DNA of 26,983 bases, taken from the NCBI GenBank assembly GCA_041689775.1, contig JBDNFP010000041.1, forward strand, positions 1 to 26,983. The letters are read 5' to 3'. Below, piece after piece: positions 1-6,848 of the stretch (within the stretch, counting starts at the first letter, position 1; each line of letters opens with the position of its first letter). The notes under the pieces are model-generated. The model was not told the DNA's origin. It saw only the letters and a program-made list of their open reading frames with translations, and ran no database searches. Source of the DNA: JBDNFP01 sp041689775. Lineage in GTDB: Bacteria > Bacteroidota > Bacteroidia > Cytophagales > Spirosomataceae. Made by a program: the position numbers and the translations under genes.

Positions 1-95
1 CGCTTGACCACAACTTCAAAAACGACATGGGTCGCTACATCACTTTTGATGAGAAAATACCCGAATGGAATTACCTGATCAAGCCCGGAAATTGA
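1..95 (+). CDS. 3' end of an unidentified CDS
   Basis: Frame 3 is open from the window edge to a TGA at 93-95 and encodes about 30 residues ending in WNYLIKPGN. The composition is coding-like (Asp, Tyr, Trp, Pro, Gly). It converges on the broken lipoprotein gene that follows on the other strand. Too little is present to name a family, so no function is proposed. The next 96 bases to position 191 hold no gene I can support. Confidence 0.5.
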   Translation, partial: LDHNFKNDMGRYITFDEKIPEWNYLIKPGN

Positions 96-191
96 CCATT
101 TTATTTTTTAATCATTCCTAAGTTATCTTTTAAGACATAAGATTTGCCATATAAAGGAAACTCTAAACAACTTTCAGTACTGGCTATTTTC

Positions 192-1628
192 TTAATTCCA
201 ATCAGGATCGTCTACATTTGACTTAACTTCAGCACCTTCTAATAAGAAACAGAGGCTTCCAGAGTTAATTGCATTTATAAGTGTAACCTCCCAAAAATAT
301 AATTCCCTATAAATGTATCCATAGGAATCGTATGTGCTTAACCCTGATGCATTATTTTTTTCATCCATAATGGTTTCTGGTAATTTTGGCAATGTTTTAG
401 GTTCATGGGTGTTTCCAAGTTGTTCAGTAATGTCTCTTCCAAAGGTTTCTGCTTACAAATATTCTGAATATAGAATGTTTGTAAGCATTGGCTTTACAGG
501 TACCACAGTCTGAAGCTCGTTCATTAAATTTACGTGTGGTTGATCTTGTAGCTGCGTACGCATTGGCAGCATAGGCCAGAAAATAAATCTTATAAAAAGA
601 ATCTCCCCTGCTTTTAGAGTATATTTTGCTCATCCAAGGTATAATTTCCCCCAGTGTAAGCTTTTATAACTTGTTCATAAAACTAGGTCGCCTTTATCTT
701 CTTTTCTACCAGAAAATCTTTTATGCGATTAAGGGACTTGACAGGTAGCGTATTGAGAGCCCCAATTTCGGTACTTGTGAATTGGATACCATAAGGTGCA
801 ACGGCATTCATCAAATTCAATACTACGGAAGTTGGTTGCGTGGAAAAACTGTAAACTCTTCCTCCGGCGCTAGTGCCGCCCCCTCCCAGTACAATGGGTT
901 TGGTGGTAGGAAGTGGAAAAGGATCGTTAGGAACAGGATTTGTGGGAGTTCCCCCATTGCCACCCTCACAGCTTGCCACCCCTATGTACTCCCAATGACA
1001 GCCTTCACCAGGATCAGGCAAACCAGTCGGATTAATATCTGCTCCGCCAACGCGCCCTGCTCCAGTACATACTTTCATGTAAAAATCCAGAGTACACTCT
1101 GCCACTTTTGCATTAGGGCTATCAACGGCCCTATCTGTTTGGATTAAACTGCCATCCTTTAACGTCCACACACTTTGGAGTGAACTGTCCATCCAATCCA
1201 GAAAATACACTTTATTGGTAGGAGTTGCTATTGGGTCAGTTTCATCCATAAATAGCAGACTGGCGGTCAACTTTCCTGCTGCGTTGTGATAAAAAATTAC
1301 GTTTTCACTTCCAATGCGCGATGAACTCAACCGGTTGTTCTGGTTTTGAATCAGCGTATTACCTCCACCAATATTTTCTACGGGCACCAACACCACCGGC
1401 ACATCCCCTAATTTTTTTTACCTCCGCTAAACCCCAAAGAAACTGATACTTCGATGCCACTTTGGAGCGCCCCCTGGTGGCTTCATAATATTCCTTCGCG
1501 TCGGCTACGGATACCGTGCGCGGAGCAGGCTCAACGGGTTCTTGCGAAAGGTTCTGGCATCCTCCCACAACCAAAAGTAGTAAAAAAGCGGTTAGCATAA
1601 CCGAACACTGAAAATTTCTTGATTTCAT
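192..1628 (-). pseudogene. Broken lipoprotein gene with a DUF6973-like C-terminal domain
   Basis: The 5' part (1628 to about 1412) encodes a lipoprotein signal peptide: a basic start, a run of Leu, and the lipobox VGGC with Cys about 24 residues in. At an A8 run on the coding strand (1412-1419) the frame breaks. Dropping one A joins AEVKK smoothly to LGDVPVVLVPVEN and the long frame that ends at 683. That frame meets TAG at 683-685, yet coding-like sequence continues (FYEQVIKAYTGGNYTLDEQN). It then shifts to the frame at 633-424, and again near 460-450 to the frame ending at 192. The rejoined C-terminus reads NAYKHSIFRIF, then a GRDITEQLGNTHE stretch, then MDEKNNASG. This fits the DAFRHAYWNAL, AHE, MDLxNNxxG pattern that I recall for the DUF6973 family (from memory, not searched). 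The original was probably a surface or periplasmic lipoprotein of about 450 residues. Four disruptions make a pseudogene the best call. Separate small genes are the alternative. Confidence 0.7.
450..487. repeat. 16-bp imperfect inverted repeat at a frameshift
   Basis: The arms 450-465 and 472-487 pair over 16 bp with one G-T pair and a 6-base loop. The repeat lies inside the broken lipoprotein gene, exactly where the reading frame changes between the SIFRIF and AETFGRD segments. Confidence 0.7.
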
Positions 1629-1760
1629 AATAAATAGTGATTGAATAAGTAATGATTTGATTATCAGGACAAAGGTTTGCCCGGAAACGCCATTTTTGTC
1701 ACTATTTCAGGTTGGGAAATACTAGTTGGAAGAGTGATTTACCATTATTTTAAGTAACTT

Positions 1761-1800
1761 CCTGTCCTGTCCTGTCCTGTCCTGTCCTGTCCTGTCCTGT
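1761..1800. repeat. Pentanucleotide tandem repeat, eight CCTGT units
   Basis: Eight exact CCTGT units lie between the divergent broken lipoprotein gene and the XRE-family pseudogene. The tract ends two bases before the box TATTTTTG (1803-1810). It therefore fills the place where the -33 promoter element of the plus-strand gene should be. Short repeats of this kind change copy number by slipped-strand mispairing. Confidence 0.9.
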
Positions 1801-1802
1801 TA

Positions 1803-1810
1803 TATTTTTG
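1803..1810 (+). promoter_or_regulatory. Candidate -7 promoter box for the XRE-family gene
   Basis: TATTTTTG matches the Bacteroidota -7 consensus TAnnTTTG and lies 23 bases before the ATG at 1834. No separate -33 box is visible, because that region is the CCTGT repeat. Confidence 0.45.
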
Positions 1811-1833
1811 TACGAAAATATGTCCCTCCATTG

Positions 1834-2163
1834 ATGAAAAAGATTAGTGACTGGATACGGGTTTTGCGTGAAATGAAAGGTCTGTCGCAGGAGAATATGG
1901 CCTTGGAACTGGGCATCTCGCAGCAAGGGTATAGCTAGCTGGAGCGTTCGGAAGGTAAAATGAAGCTCGGCCACCTGCTCAGAATTGCTGAAATCCTCGG
2001 AGTCGGTATCGACAGCCTGTTGGGCACTACCCCCTTGTTTCCAGAAAAAAATCCACAGCCTATTGATCCTGGAATCAAGGTTCTGAAAGAAGAGGTAGAT
2101 TTGCTACGGGAAAAAGTAAGGCTTCTGGGGATTCTCCAGTCCAGTCCCCTTCATTTTGACTAG
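1834..2163 (+). pseudogene. XRE-family helix-turn-helix regulator with an internal amber stop
   Basis: From ATG 1834 the frame encodes a typical Cro/CI-type HTH: DWIRVLREMKGLSQENMALELGISQQGYS, read in pieces. Codon 35 is then TAG (1936-1938), where this family usually has a polar or basic residue before LERSEG. The frame resumes without a shift through KMKLGHLLRIAEILGV and a C-terminal heptad-like stretch (VLKEEVDLLREKVRLLGIL, probably a coiled coil for dimerisation). It ends at TAG 2161-2163, about 110 codons. The stop falls in the DNA-recognition region, so the truncated product should not bind DNA. Re-initiation at ATG 1960 would yield only the C-terminal half. Sequencing error or amber suppression is possible but unsupported. 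Confidence 0.75.
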
Positions 2164-2231
2164 TACTACGTGCTAAATTCAAATACGTTGCTACCCCCAG
2201 GATTCTTTTCAAGAAAAAGAAACAAAGACTA

Positions 2232-2262
2232 TTGGAAATAGTGATATAAAGTCCTAATTTTG
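2232..2262 (+). promoter_or_regulatory. Candidate fusA promoter
   Basis: TTG at 2232-2234, a 20-base spacer and TAATTTTG at 2255-2262 match the Bacteroidota -33/-7 layout. Transcription would start near 2268-2270 and give a leader of about 100 bases before fusA. No Shine-Dalgarno precedes the ATG. The rest of 2164-2366 holds nothing else I recognise. Confidence 0.6.
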
Positions 2263-2366
2263 CGGTCTGAATTTTGGGAAGGAGTGGGTTATCGATGTAA
2301 TCCACACGTTCTCAATTGGATAGAAAATACATTTTGCAACAGATATACTAAAATTCACCATCCATC

Positions 2367-4487
2367 ATGGCACGTGATTTAAGATTAACAAGAAATATTG
2401 GTATTGCCGCTCACATTGACGCAGGTAAAACAACAACTACGGAGCGTATTTTATACTACGCCGGAGTTAGCCACAAAATTGGTGAAGTGCACGATGGTGC
2501 AGCTACGATGGACTGGATGGAGCAGGAGCAGGAGCGTGGTATTACCATTACTTCGGCTGCTACTACCGTAGATTGGACTTACCGCGACGAGAAGTACCAC
2601 GTTAATATTATTGATACTCCTGGTCACGTGGACTTTACGGTGGAAGTAAACCGTTCACTACGGGTGTTAGATGGTCTAGTGTTTCTTTTCAGTGCAGTTG
2701 ATGGTGTAGAGCCTCAGTCTGAAACTAACTGGCGCTTGGCCAACAACTATAACGTAGCTCGTATTGGTTTCGTGAATAAAATGGACCGTTCCGGCGCTGA
2801 CTTCCTCAATGTGTGCAAGCAGGTAAAGGAAATGCTCGGAAGCTACGCAGTACCTCTTCAATTGCCGATCGGCGGTGAGGATACTTTTCGTGGAGTAGTT
2901 GACTTGGTGAACTTCCGTGGTATCGAGTGGAACGAAGATGACAAAGGAATGACCTTTACTGAGGTGCCTATCCCTGACGATATGTTGGAAGAGGCCACTG
3001 AGTGGAGAGAAAAACTATTGGAGGCAGTTGCCGAATTTGACGACACTTTGATGGAGAAATTTTTTGAAGATCCAACGTCAATTTCAGAGGCTGAAATTAT
3101 GGCGGCTCTTCGTGAAGCTACGATCAGTATGAAGATTGTACCTATGTTGTGCGGATCATCATTCAAAAACAAAGGAGTTCAGACGATGCTTGACTATGTG
3201 ATGGCTATTTTGCCTTCACCAATGGATCGTGGGACTATAATCGGTACTGATCCACGTACTGAATTGCCAATAACTCGTGAGCCGAAATCAACAGATCCTT
3301 TCTGCGGTCTTGCATTTAAAATTGCTACTGACCCTTACGTAGGTCGTCTTTGCTTCATCCGTTCTTATTCAGGAACGCTTGAATCAGGTTCTTATGTATT
3401 GAACAACCGTTCGGGAAATAAGGAGCGTATTTCTCGTATCTTTCAGATGCACGCAAACAAGCAGAACCAGATTGAGCGCTTGGAGGCGGGTGACATCGGA
3501 GCTGTGGTTGGATTTAAAGATATCAAAACCGGCGATACCCTTTCGGACGAGAAAAACCCGATCGTTCTGGAATCAATGGTATTCCCAGAGCCTGTAATTG
3601 GATACGCGATCGAGCCCAAGAAAACAGCCGATCAGGATAAGTTTAGTAACGCTATTGCTAAATTGATTGAAGAAGATCCAACCTTGCAGGTAAATACGGA
3701 CGAAGAAACTGGACAGACCATCATTCGTGGTATGGGAGAACTTCACCTCGAAATCATCATCGATCGTATGCGTCGTGAGTTCAAGGTAGAAGTAAACCAA
3801 GGAGCTCCTCAGGTAGCTTACAAAGAGGCCCTTACTAAGAGCTTTGATCACCGCGAAGTTTACAAAAAGCAAACGGGTGGTCGTGGTAAATTTGCCGATA
3901 TTGCATTCGAAATCGGACCACGTGACGATCATGAAGAAGGTAAAGAGAAAAACCAAGGCTTGCAATTCGTTAACGGCATTGTGGGCGGTGTTATTCCCCG
4001 TGAATTTATTCCATCAATCCAGAAAGGATTCGACGAAGCGATGAAGAACGGTCCTTTGGCCGGTTACCCGCTCGATTCTATGAAGGTTCGTTTATACCAC
4101 GGATCTTTCCACGATGTTGACTCCGATTCATTCTCTTTTGAAATGGCTGCTCGGATCGGCTTCAAGGAGGCTGCTCGCCAGGCAGGTGCTAAGGTTCTTG
4201 AACCTATCATGGCCGTAGAAGTAGTGTCTCCCGAGGAGTATACCGGACCAGTAACCGGTGACCTTAACCGTCGTCGTGGATTGATGAAAGGAATGGATTC
4301 TCGCGCGGGTGCTCAGGTAATCAAGGCGGATGTACCCCTATCGGAGCTATTTGGTTACGTAACGGATCTCCGTACGATTACTTCCGGACGTGCAACGGCC
4401 AGCATCACTTTCTCTCACTATGAGATTATTCCCCAAAACTTGGCTGAAGCAGTAGTAGCCAAAGCAAAGGGTGCGGTTAACGCCTAA
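2367..4487 (+). CDS. fusA: Elongation factor G
   Basis: This is the translocation GTPase, which moves tRNAs and mRNA through the ribosome and also helps split ribosomes during recycling. The 706-residue length is standard. The P-loop AHIDAGKT is at residues 15-22, DTPGH at 83-87 and NKMD at 137-140. The switch-I region carries RGITITSAATT. Domain IV and V sequence follows (GGRGKFADIAFE, GDLNRRRG, and a C-terminus rich in Ala and Lys). The start was chosen for MARDLRLTRNIGIAAHID, which matches the family N-terminus. rpsJ follows after 136 bases with no promoter box I can see, so the two are probably co-transcribed. Unlike the classical str operon, rpsL and rpsG do not lie immediately upstream; the XRE pseudogene does. 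Confidence 0.98.
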   Translation: MARDLRLTRNIGIAAHIDAGKTTTTERILYYAGVSHKIGEVHDGAATMDWMEQEQERGITITSAATTVDWTYRDEKYHVNIIDTPGHVDFTVEVNRSLRVLDGLVFLFSAVDGVEPQSETNWRLANNYNVARIGFVNKMDRSGADFLNVCKQVKEMLGSYAVPLQLPIGGEDTFRGVVDLVNFRGIEWNEDDKGMTFTEVPIPDDMLEEATEWREKLLEAVAEFDDTLMEKFFEDPTSISEAEIMAALREATISMKIVPMLCGSSFKNKGVQTMLDYVMAILPSPMDRGTIIGTDPRTELPITREPKSTDPFCGLAFKIATDPYVGRLCFIRSYSGTLESGSYVLNNRSGNKERISRIFQMHANKQNQIERLEAGDIGAVVGFKDIKTGDTLSDEKNPIVLESMVFPEPVIGYAIEPKKTADQDKFSNAIAKLIEEDPTLQVNTDEETGQTIIRGMGELHLEIIIDRMRREFKVEVNQGAPQVAYKEALTKSFDHREVYKKQTGGRGKFADIAFEIGPRDDHEEGKEKNQGLQFVNGIVGGVIPREFIPSIQKGFDEAMKNGPLAGYPLDSMKVRLYHGSFHDVDSDSFSFEMAARIGFKEAARQAGAKVLEPIMAVEVVSPEEYTGPVTGDLNRRRGLMKGMDSRAGAQVIKADVPLSELFGYVTDLRTITSGRATASITFSHYEIIPQNLAEAVVAKAKGAVNA

Positions 4488-4498
4488 CAATATAAATG

Positions 4499-4570
4499 GG
4501 GTGGGTAGGAGTTTTCTTACTCACCCATCCAAAATATCGCATGGGTGAAGCAAATGGTTCTTTCATCTAT
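4499..4570 (+). promoter_or_regulatory. Alternative hairpins in the fusA-rpsJ spacer
   Basis: Three helices share strands. Hairpin A pairs 4499-4510 with 4515-4526 (12 bp, two G-U). Hairpin B pairs 4521-4528 with 4541-4548 (8 bp, perfect). Hairpin C pairs 4541-4549 with 4562-4570 (9 bp, two G-U). B excludes both A and C. None is followed by a strong U-tract, so an intrinsic terminator is not obvious. A translational or RNase-based switch ahead of rpsJ is possible. Confidence 0.4.
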
Positions 4571-4623
4571 GGAAGCTTGTCGTGAACAGGCCTTTTCTAT
4601 GAACCAATTTAGTAATAAAAGCA

Positions 4624-4929
4624 ATGAATCAGAAAATTCGCATTAAGCTCAAATCTTTCGATCACAACTTGGTCGATAAGTCAGCCGAGAAAATTGTTAA
4701 GGCTGTAAAAGCAACCGGAGCCGTAGTAAGTGGTCCTATCCCTCTGCCAACCGAAAAAGAGATTTTTACAGTACTGCGTTCACCCCACGTGAATAAGAAG
4801 TCGCGCGAGCAGTTCCAACTTTGCACTTACAAGCGTTTGGTAGATATATTCTCCACTAGCGCAAAAACAGTAGATGCACTGATGAAACTCGAACTTCCCA
4901 GTGGAGTTGACGTTGAGATTAAAGTATAA
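4624..4929 (+). CDS. rpsJ: 30S ribosomal protein S10 (uS10)
   Basis: S10 belongs to the 30S head and, as NusE, also to transcription antitermination complexes. It has 101 residues, the usual size. It begins MNQKIRIKLKSFDH and carries the conserved loop segment IPLPTEKEIFTVLRSPHVNKKSREQF, read in pieces, with LCTYKRLVDI after it. The gene follows fusA and is cut off from the rest of the S10 operon by 330 bases holding two terminator-like hairpins. That makes fusA-rpsJ a likely transcription unit of its own. Confidence 0.98.
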   Translation: MNQKIRIKLKSFDHNLVDKSAEKIVKAVKATGAVVSGPIPLPTEKEIFTVLRSPHVNKKSREQFQLCTYKRLVDIFSTSAKTVDALMKLELPSGVDVEIKV

Positions 4930-4935
4930 ATTATT

Positions 4936-4994
4936 AGTACGGGGAAATAAATTAGGATAATAGCTGTTATCCTAATTTATTTCCCCGTACTTTT
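4936..4994. terminator. 25-bp perfect hairpin after rpsJ
   Basis: The arms 4936-4960 and 4967-4991 pair perfectly over 25 bp around the 6-base loop TAGCTG, followed by a short T run (4991-4994). The stem base is GC-rich (GTACGGGG) and the rest AT-rich. It starts seven bases after the rpsJ stop codon. It probably ends the fusA-rpsJ transcript or protects its 3' end. The weak T-tract leaves true termination efficiency open. Confidence 0.7.
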
Positions 4995-4995
4995 G
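4988..4995 (+). promoter_or_regulatory. Candidate -7 promoter box inside the hairpin's 3' arm
   Basis: TACTTTTG fits TAnnTTTG and overlaps the end of the large hairpin. No good -33 TTTG is found at the usual distance (CTGTTA lies there), so the match may be chance. If used, transcription would begin near 5001 and could end at the terminator at 5112-5143. Confidence 0.3.
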
Positions 4996-5000
4996 CATCA

Positions 5001-5143
5001 CATTATTGGTCGGATGAAGGTCCTTTTTTTGGAAACCACATTTGAGCTCTTCTCGTTAGAAATTATTTCTCAGGCAGTTCATGCCTCCGAAATATAAATA
5101 TACGATACATGAGGTCAGATGTTTACTACATCTGACCTTTTTT
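5001..5143 (+). ncRNA. Possible small RNA between rpsJ and rplC
   Basis: The segment has no convincing ORF. It lies between a promoter-like box (4988-4995) and a classical intrinsic terminator (5112-5143), and holds a T7 run (5034-5040) and a small AGGCA-GTTCA-TGCCT hairpin around 5072-5086. It resembles no tRNA or riboswitch that I can name. It may equally be untranslated sequence of the rpsJ transcript. Confidence 0.25.
5112..5143 (+). terminator. Intrinsic terminator upstream of rplC
   Basis: An 11-bp perfect stem (5112-5122 with 5128-5138) encloses the loop TTACT and runs straight into six T residues (5138-5143). This is a textbook Rho-independent terminator on the plus strand. It separates whatever is transcribed from 4930 to 5111 from the rplC transcript. 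Confidence 0.88.
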
Positions 5144-5201
5144 GTTAACAACCGGAAAAATAATAAACAAAAGCAAAGTAGGATACTCTAAATAACTTCC
5201 C

Positions 5202-5247
5202 TAACTTTGCAGTCCGTTTCAAAAATTAGGTTCATTCCTGCTAATTT
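5202..5247 (+). promoter_or_regulatory. Candidate rplC promoter and leader hairpin
   Basis: TAACTTTG at 5202-5209 matches TAnnTTTG, with an expected start near 5215. No clear -33 is seen. The resulting leader of about 45 bases contains a 7-bp hairpin (AAATTAG 5223-5229 with CTAATTT 5241-5247) just before the rplC ATG at 5260. This is a plausible site for operon autoregulation, although the regulator is unknown. Confidence 0.5.
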
Positions 5248-5259
5248 AAAACACAAAAA

Positions 5260-5880
5260 ATGTCTGGTTTAATAGGAAAAAAAATTGGGATGACCAGTTT
5301 GTACAATGCTGACGGGCAGGCTCTGGCATGTACAGTTATTCAAGCTGGTCCTTGCGTAGTAACACAAGTTAGATCCGAGGAGAAGGATGGTTATAAGGCC
5401 CTCCAGTTGGCATTTGGTGAGAAGAAAGAGAAAAACACTTCTAAGCAAATGTTGGGTCACTTTAAGATGGCCAACACAACTCCTAAGCAAAAGGTAGTTG
5501 AGTTTAAGTACTTCGAAGTTGATCATGAGTTGGGCAAATCGTTGGTGGTGCAGGACATCTTTATTGAAGGTGAGTTTGTGGACGTGATTGGTAATGCCAA
5601 AGGTCGTGGTTTTCAAGGAGTAGTAAAGCGTCACGGATTCAGTGGGGTGGGTGGTCAAACCCACGGACAGCATAACCGCGCTCGTCACCCTGGTTCGATC
5701 GGTGCTTGTTCATTCCCTTCCCGTGTATTCAAAGGTATCCGGATGGGTGGTCGCATGGGTAACAATCGCGTAAAAATTCAGAACCTTCGCATTCTGAAAG
5801 TGATTCCTGAGCAAAACCTTATAGTGATAAGTGGCTCGGTACCAGGTTCGAAGAATTCATTTGTAATCATTGAGAAATAA
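5260..5880 (+). CDS. rplC: 50S ribosomal protein L3 (uL3)
   Basis: L3 is an early assembly protein of the 50S subunit, and its extended loop reaches the peptidyl transferase centre. The 206 residues begin MSGLIGKKIGMTSLYN, the family N-terminus. The central loop carries GGQTHGQHNRARHPGSIG; its Gln is the residue methylated by PrmB in other bacteria. It is followed by RVFKGIRMGGRMG. This is the first gene of a long unit running to rplQ. rplD starts five bases after the stop. Confidence 0.98.
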   Translation: MSGLIGKKIGMTSLYNADGQALACTVIQAGPCVVTQVRSEEKDGYKALQLAFGEKKEKNTSKQMLGHFKMANTTPKQKVVEFKYFEVDHELGKSLVVQDIFIEGEFVDVIGNAKGRGFQGVVKRHGFSGVGGQTHGQHNRARHPGSIGACSFPSRVFKGIRMGGRMGNNRVKIQNLRILKVIPEQNLIVISGSVPGSKNSFVIIEK

Positions 5881-5885
5881 TACCG

Positions 5886-6518
5886 ATGGAACTGTCTGTA
5901 AATAACATAAAAGGAGAAGATACCGGTAAGAAAATAACTCTTTCGGAAGACATCTTCGGCATTGAGCCCAACGAGCATGCGATCTATTTAGACGTAAAGC
6001 AGTATTTGGCCAATCAGCGTCAGGGTACACACAAGTCAAAAGAACGTGCAGAAATCAATCACTCTACCCGTAAGATCAAGCGTCAGAAGGGAACAGGGGG
6101 AGCACGTGCAGGAAGTATTAAGTCACCCATATTTGTCGGTGGTGGTCGCGTATTCGGCCCACGTCCCCGCGACTATAGTTTTAAATTGAACAAGAAAGTA
6201 AAGGTATTAGCTCGTAAATCAGCATTTGCTGCTAAGGCTAACGGGAATTCTATCTCTATCATGGAGGCCTTTACGTTTGAAACTCCAAAAACTAAGTCTT
6301 ATTTGGAAGTATTAAACGCCCTATCTCTAACGGGAACGAAGACACTATTGATATTACCTGCGGTAGATACTAACGTGTACCTGTCGGGACGTAACATACC
6401 TAAGACCAAAATCACTACGGCGGATATGGTTAATACGTATGATCTTATGAACGCAGATCGTCTTCTGATTAGCGAATCTGCTCTGTCTGTATTGGAAACC
6501 CTATTGAATAAACAATGA
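5886..6518 (+). CDS. rplD: 50S ribosomal protein L4 (uL4)
   Basis: L4 binds 23S rRNA domain I and lines the exit tunnel. In Escherichia coli it also represses the S10 operon through the leader RNA; whether that holds here is unknown. The 210 residues show the conserved loop THKSKERAEINHSTRKIKRQKGTGGARAGSIKSP, read in pieces, and FGPRPRDYSFKLNKKVK. The last four bases overlap the start of rplW (ATGA), which indicates translational coupling. Confidence 0.97.
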   Translation: MELSVNNIKGEDTGKKITLSEDIFGIEPNEHAIYLDVKQYLANQRQGTHKSKERAEINHSTRKIKRQKGTGGARAGSIKSPIFVGGGRVFGPRPRDYSFKLNKKVKVLARKSAFAAKANGNSISIMEAFTFETPKTKSYLEVLNALSLTGTKTLLILPAVDTNVYLSGRNIPKTKITTADMVNTYDLMNADRLLISESALSVLETLLNKQ

Positions 6519-6805
6519 TGAGTGTACTTAAGCGTCCAATCATAACCGAAAAGGTAACCGCTCAGGCAGTCCTTGGTAAATATGCCTTCGAAGTAGCAAA
6601 AGATACAAACAAGGTAGAAATTAAAAAGGCTGTTGAGAAAATGTATGGGGTTACCGTAAAGAGTATAAGTACTATGCGCTGCATCGGAAAATCTAAGACC
6701 CGGATCTCAGCTGGTAAGTTTATCTCTGGAAAAACATCTACGTACAAGAAAGCTATCGTAACAGTAGCCGAAGGAGAGATTATCAACATCTACGGCGAAG
6801 CTTAG
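6515..6805 (+). CDS. rplW: 50S ribosomal protein L23 (uL23)
   Basis: L23 sits at the tunnel exit and is the docking site for trigger factor and SRP. It has 96 residues with the family pattern SVLKRPIITEKVTAQ at the N-terminus and KYAFEVAKDTNKVEIKKAVEKMYGV, read in pieces. Two consecutive ATG codons (6515 and 6518) could start it. The first overlaps the rplD stop and is used here; the second would remove one Met only. Confidence 0.97.
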   Translation: MMSVLKRPIITEKVTAQAVLGKYAFEVAKDTNKVEIKKAVEKMYGVTVKSISTMRCIGKSKTRISAGKFISGKTSTYKKAIVTVAEGEIINIYGEA

Positions 6806-6848
6806 GAGATAGTTGACTGATTCATAACATTGACGAGCAAGTATAGTA

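Noticed and set aside
782..1147. Plus-strand open frame of 121 codons
   Set aside because: It lies opposite the broken lipoprotein gene; its composition is poor (many Cys, Arg and Ser) and no domain is visible. It is the antisense shadow.
1761..1800. CRISPR-like array
   Set aside because: The five-base units are contiguous without spacers; this is a simple tandem repeat.
1750..1974. Minus-strand frame ending in repeated DRTGQ units
   Set aside because: The repeat residues simply translate the CCTGT tract, and the rest is antisense to the XRE gene.
5060..5095. tRNA-like T arm (GTTCA loop) in the rpsJ-rplC gap
   Set aside because: The loop is five rather than seven bases and no acceptor or anticodon arms can be formed around it.
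5269..5688. Minus-strand frame of 139 codons opposite rplC
   Set aside because: Antisense shadow with no motif and no promoter or start context.
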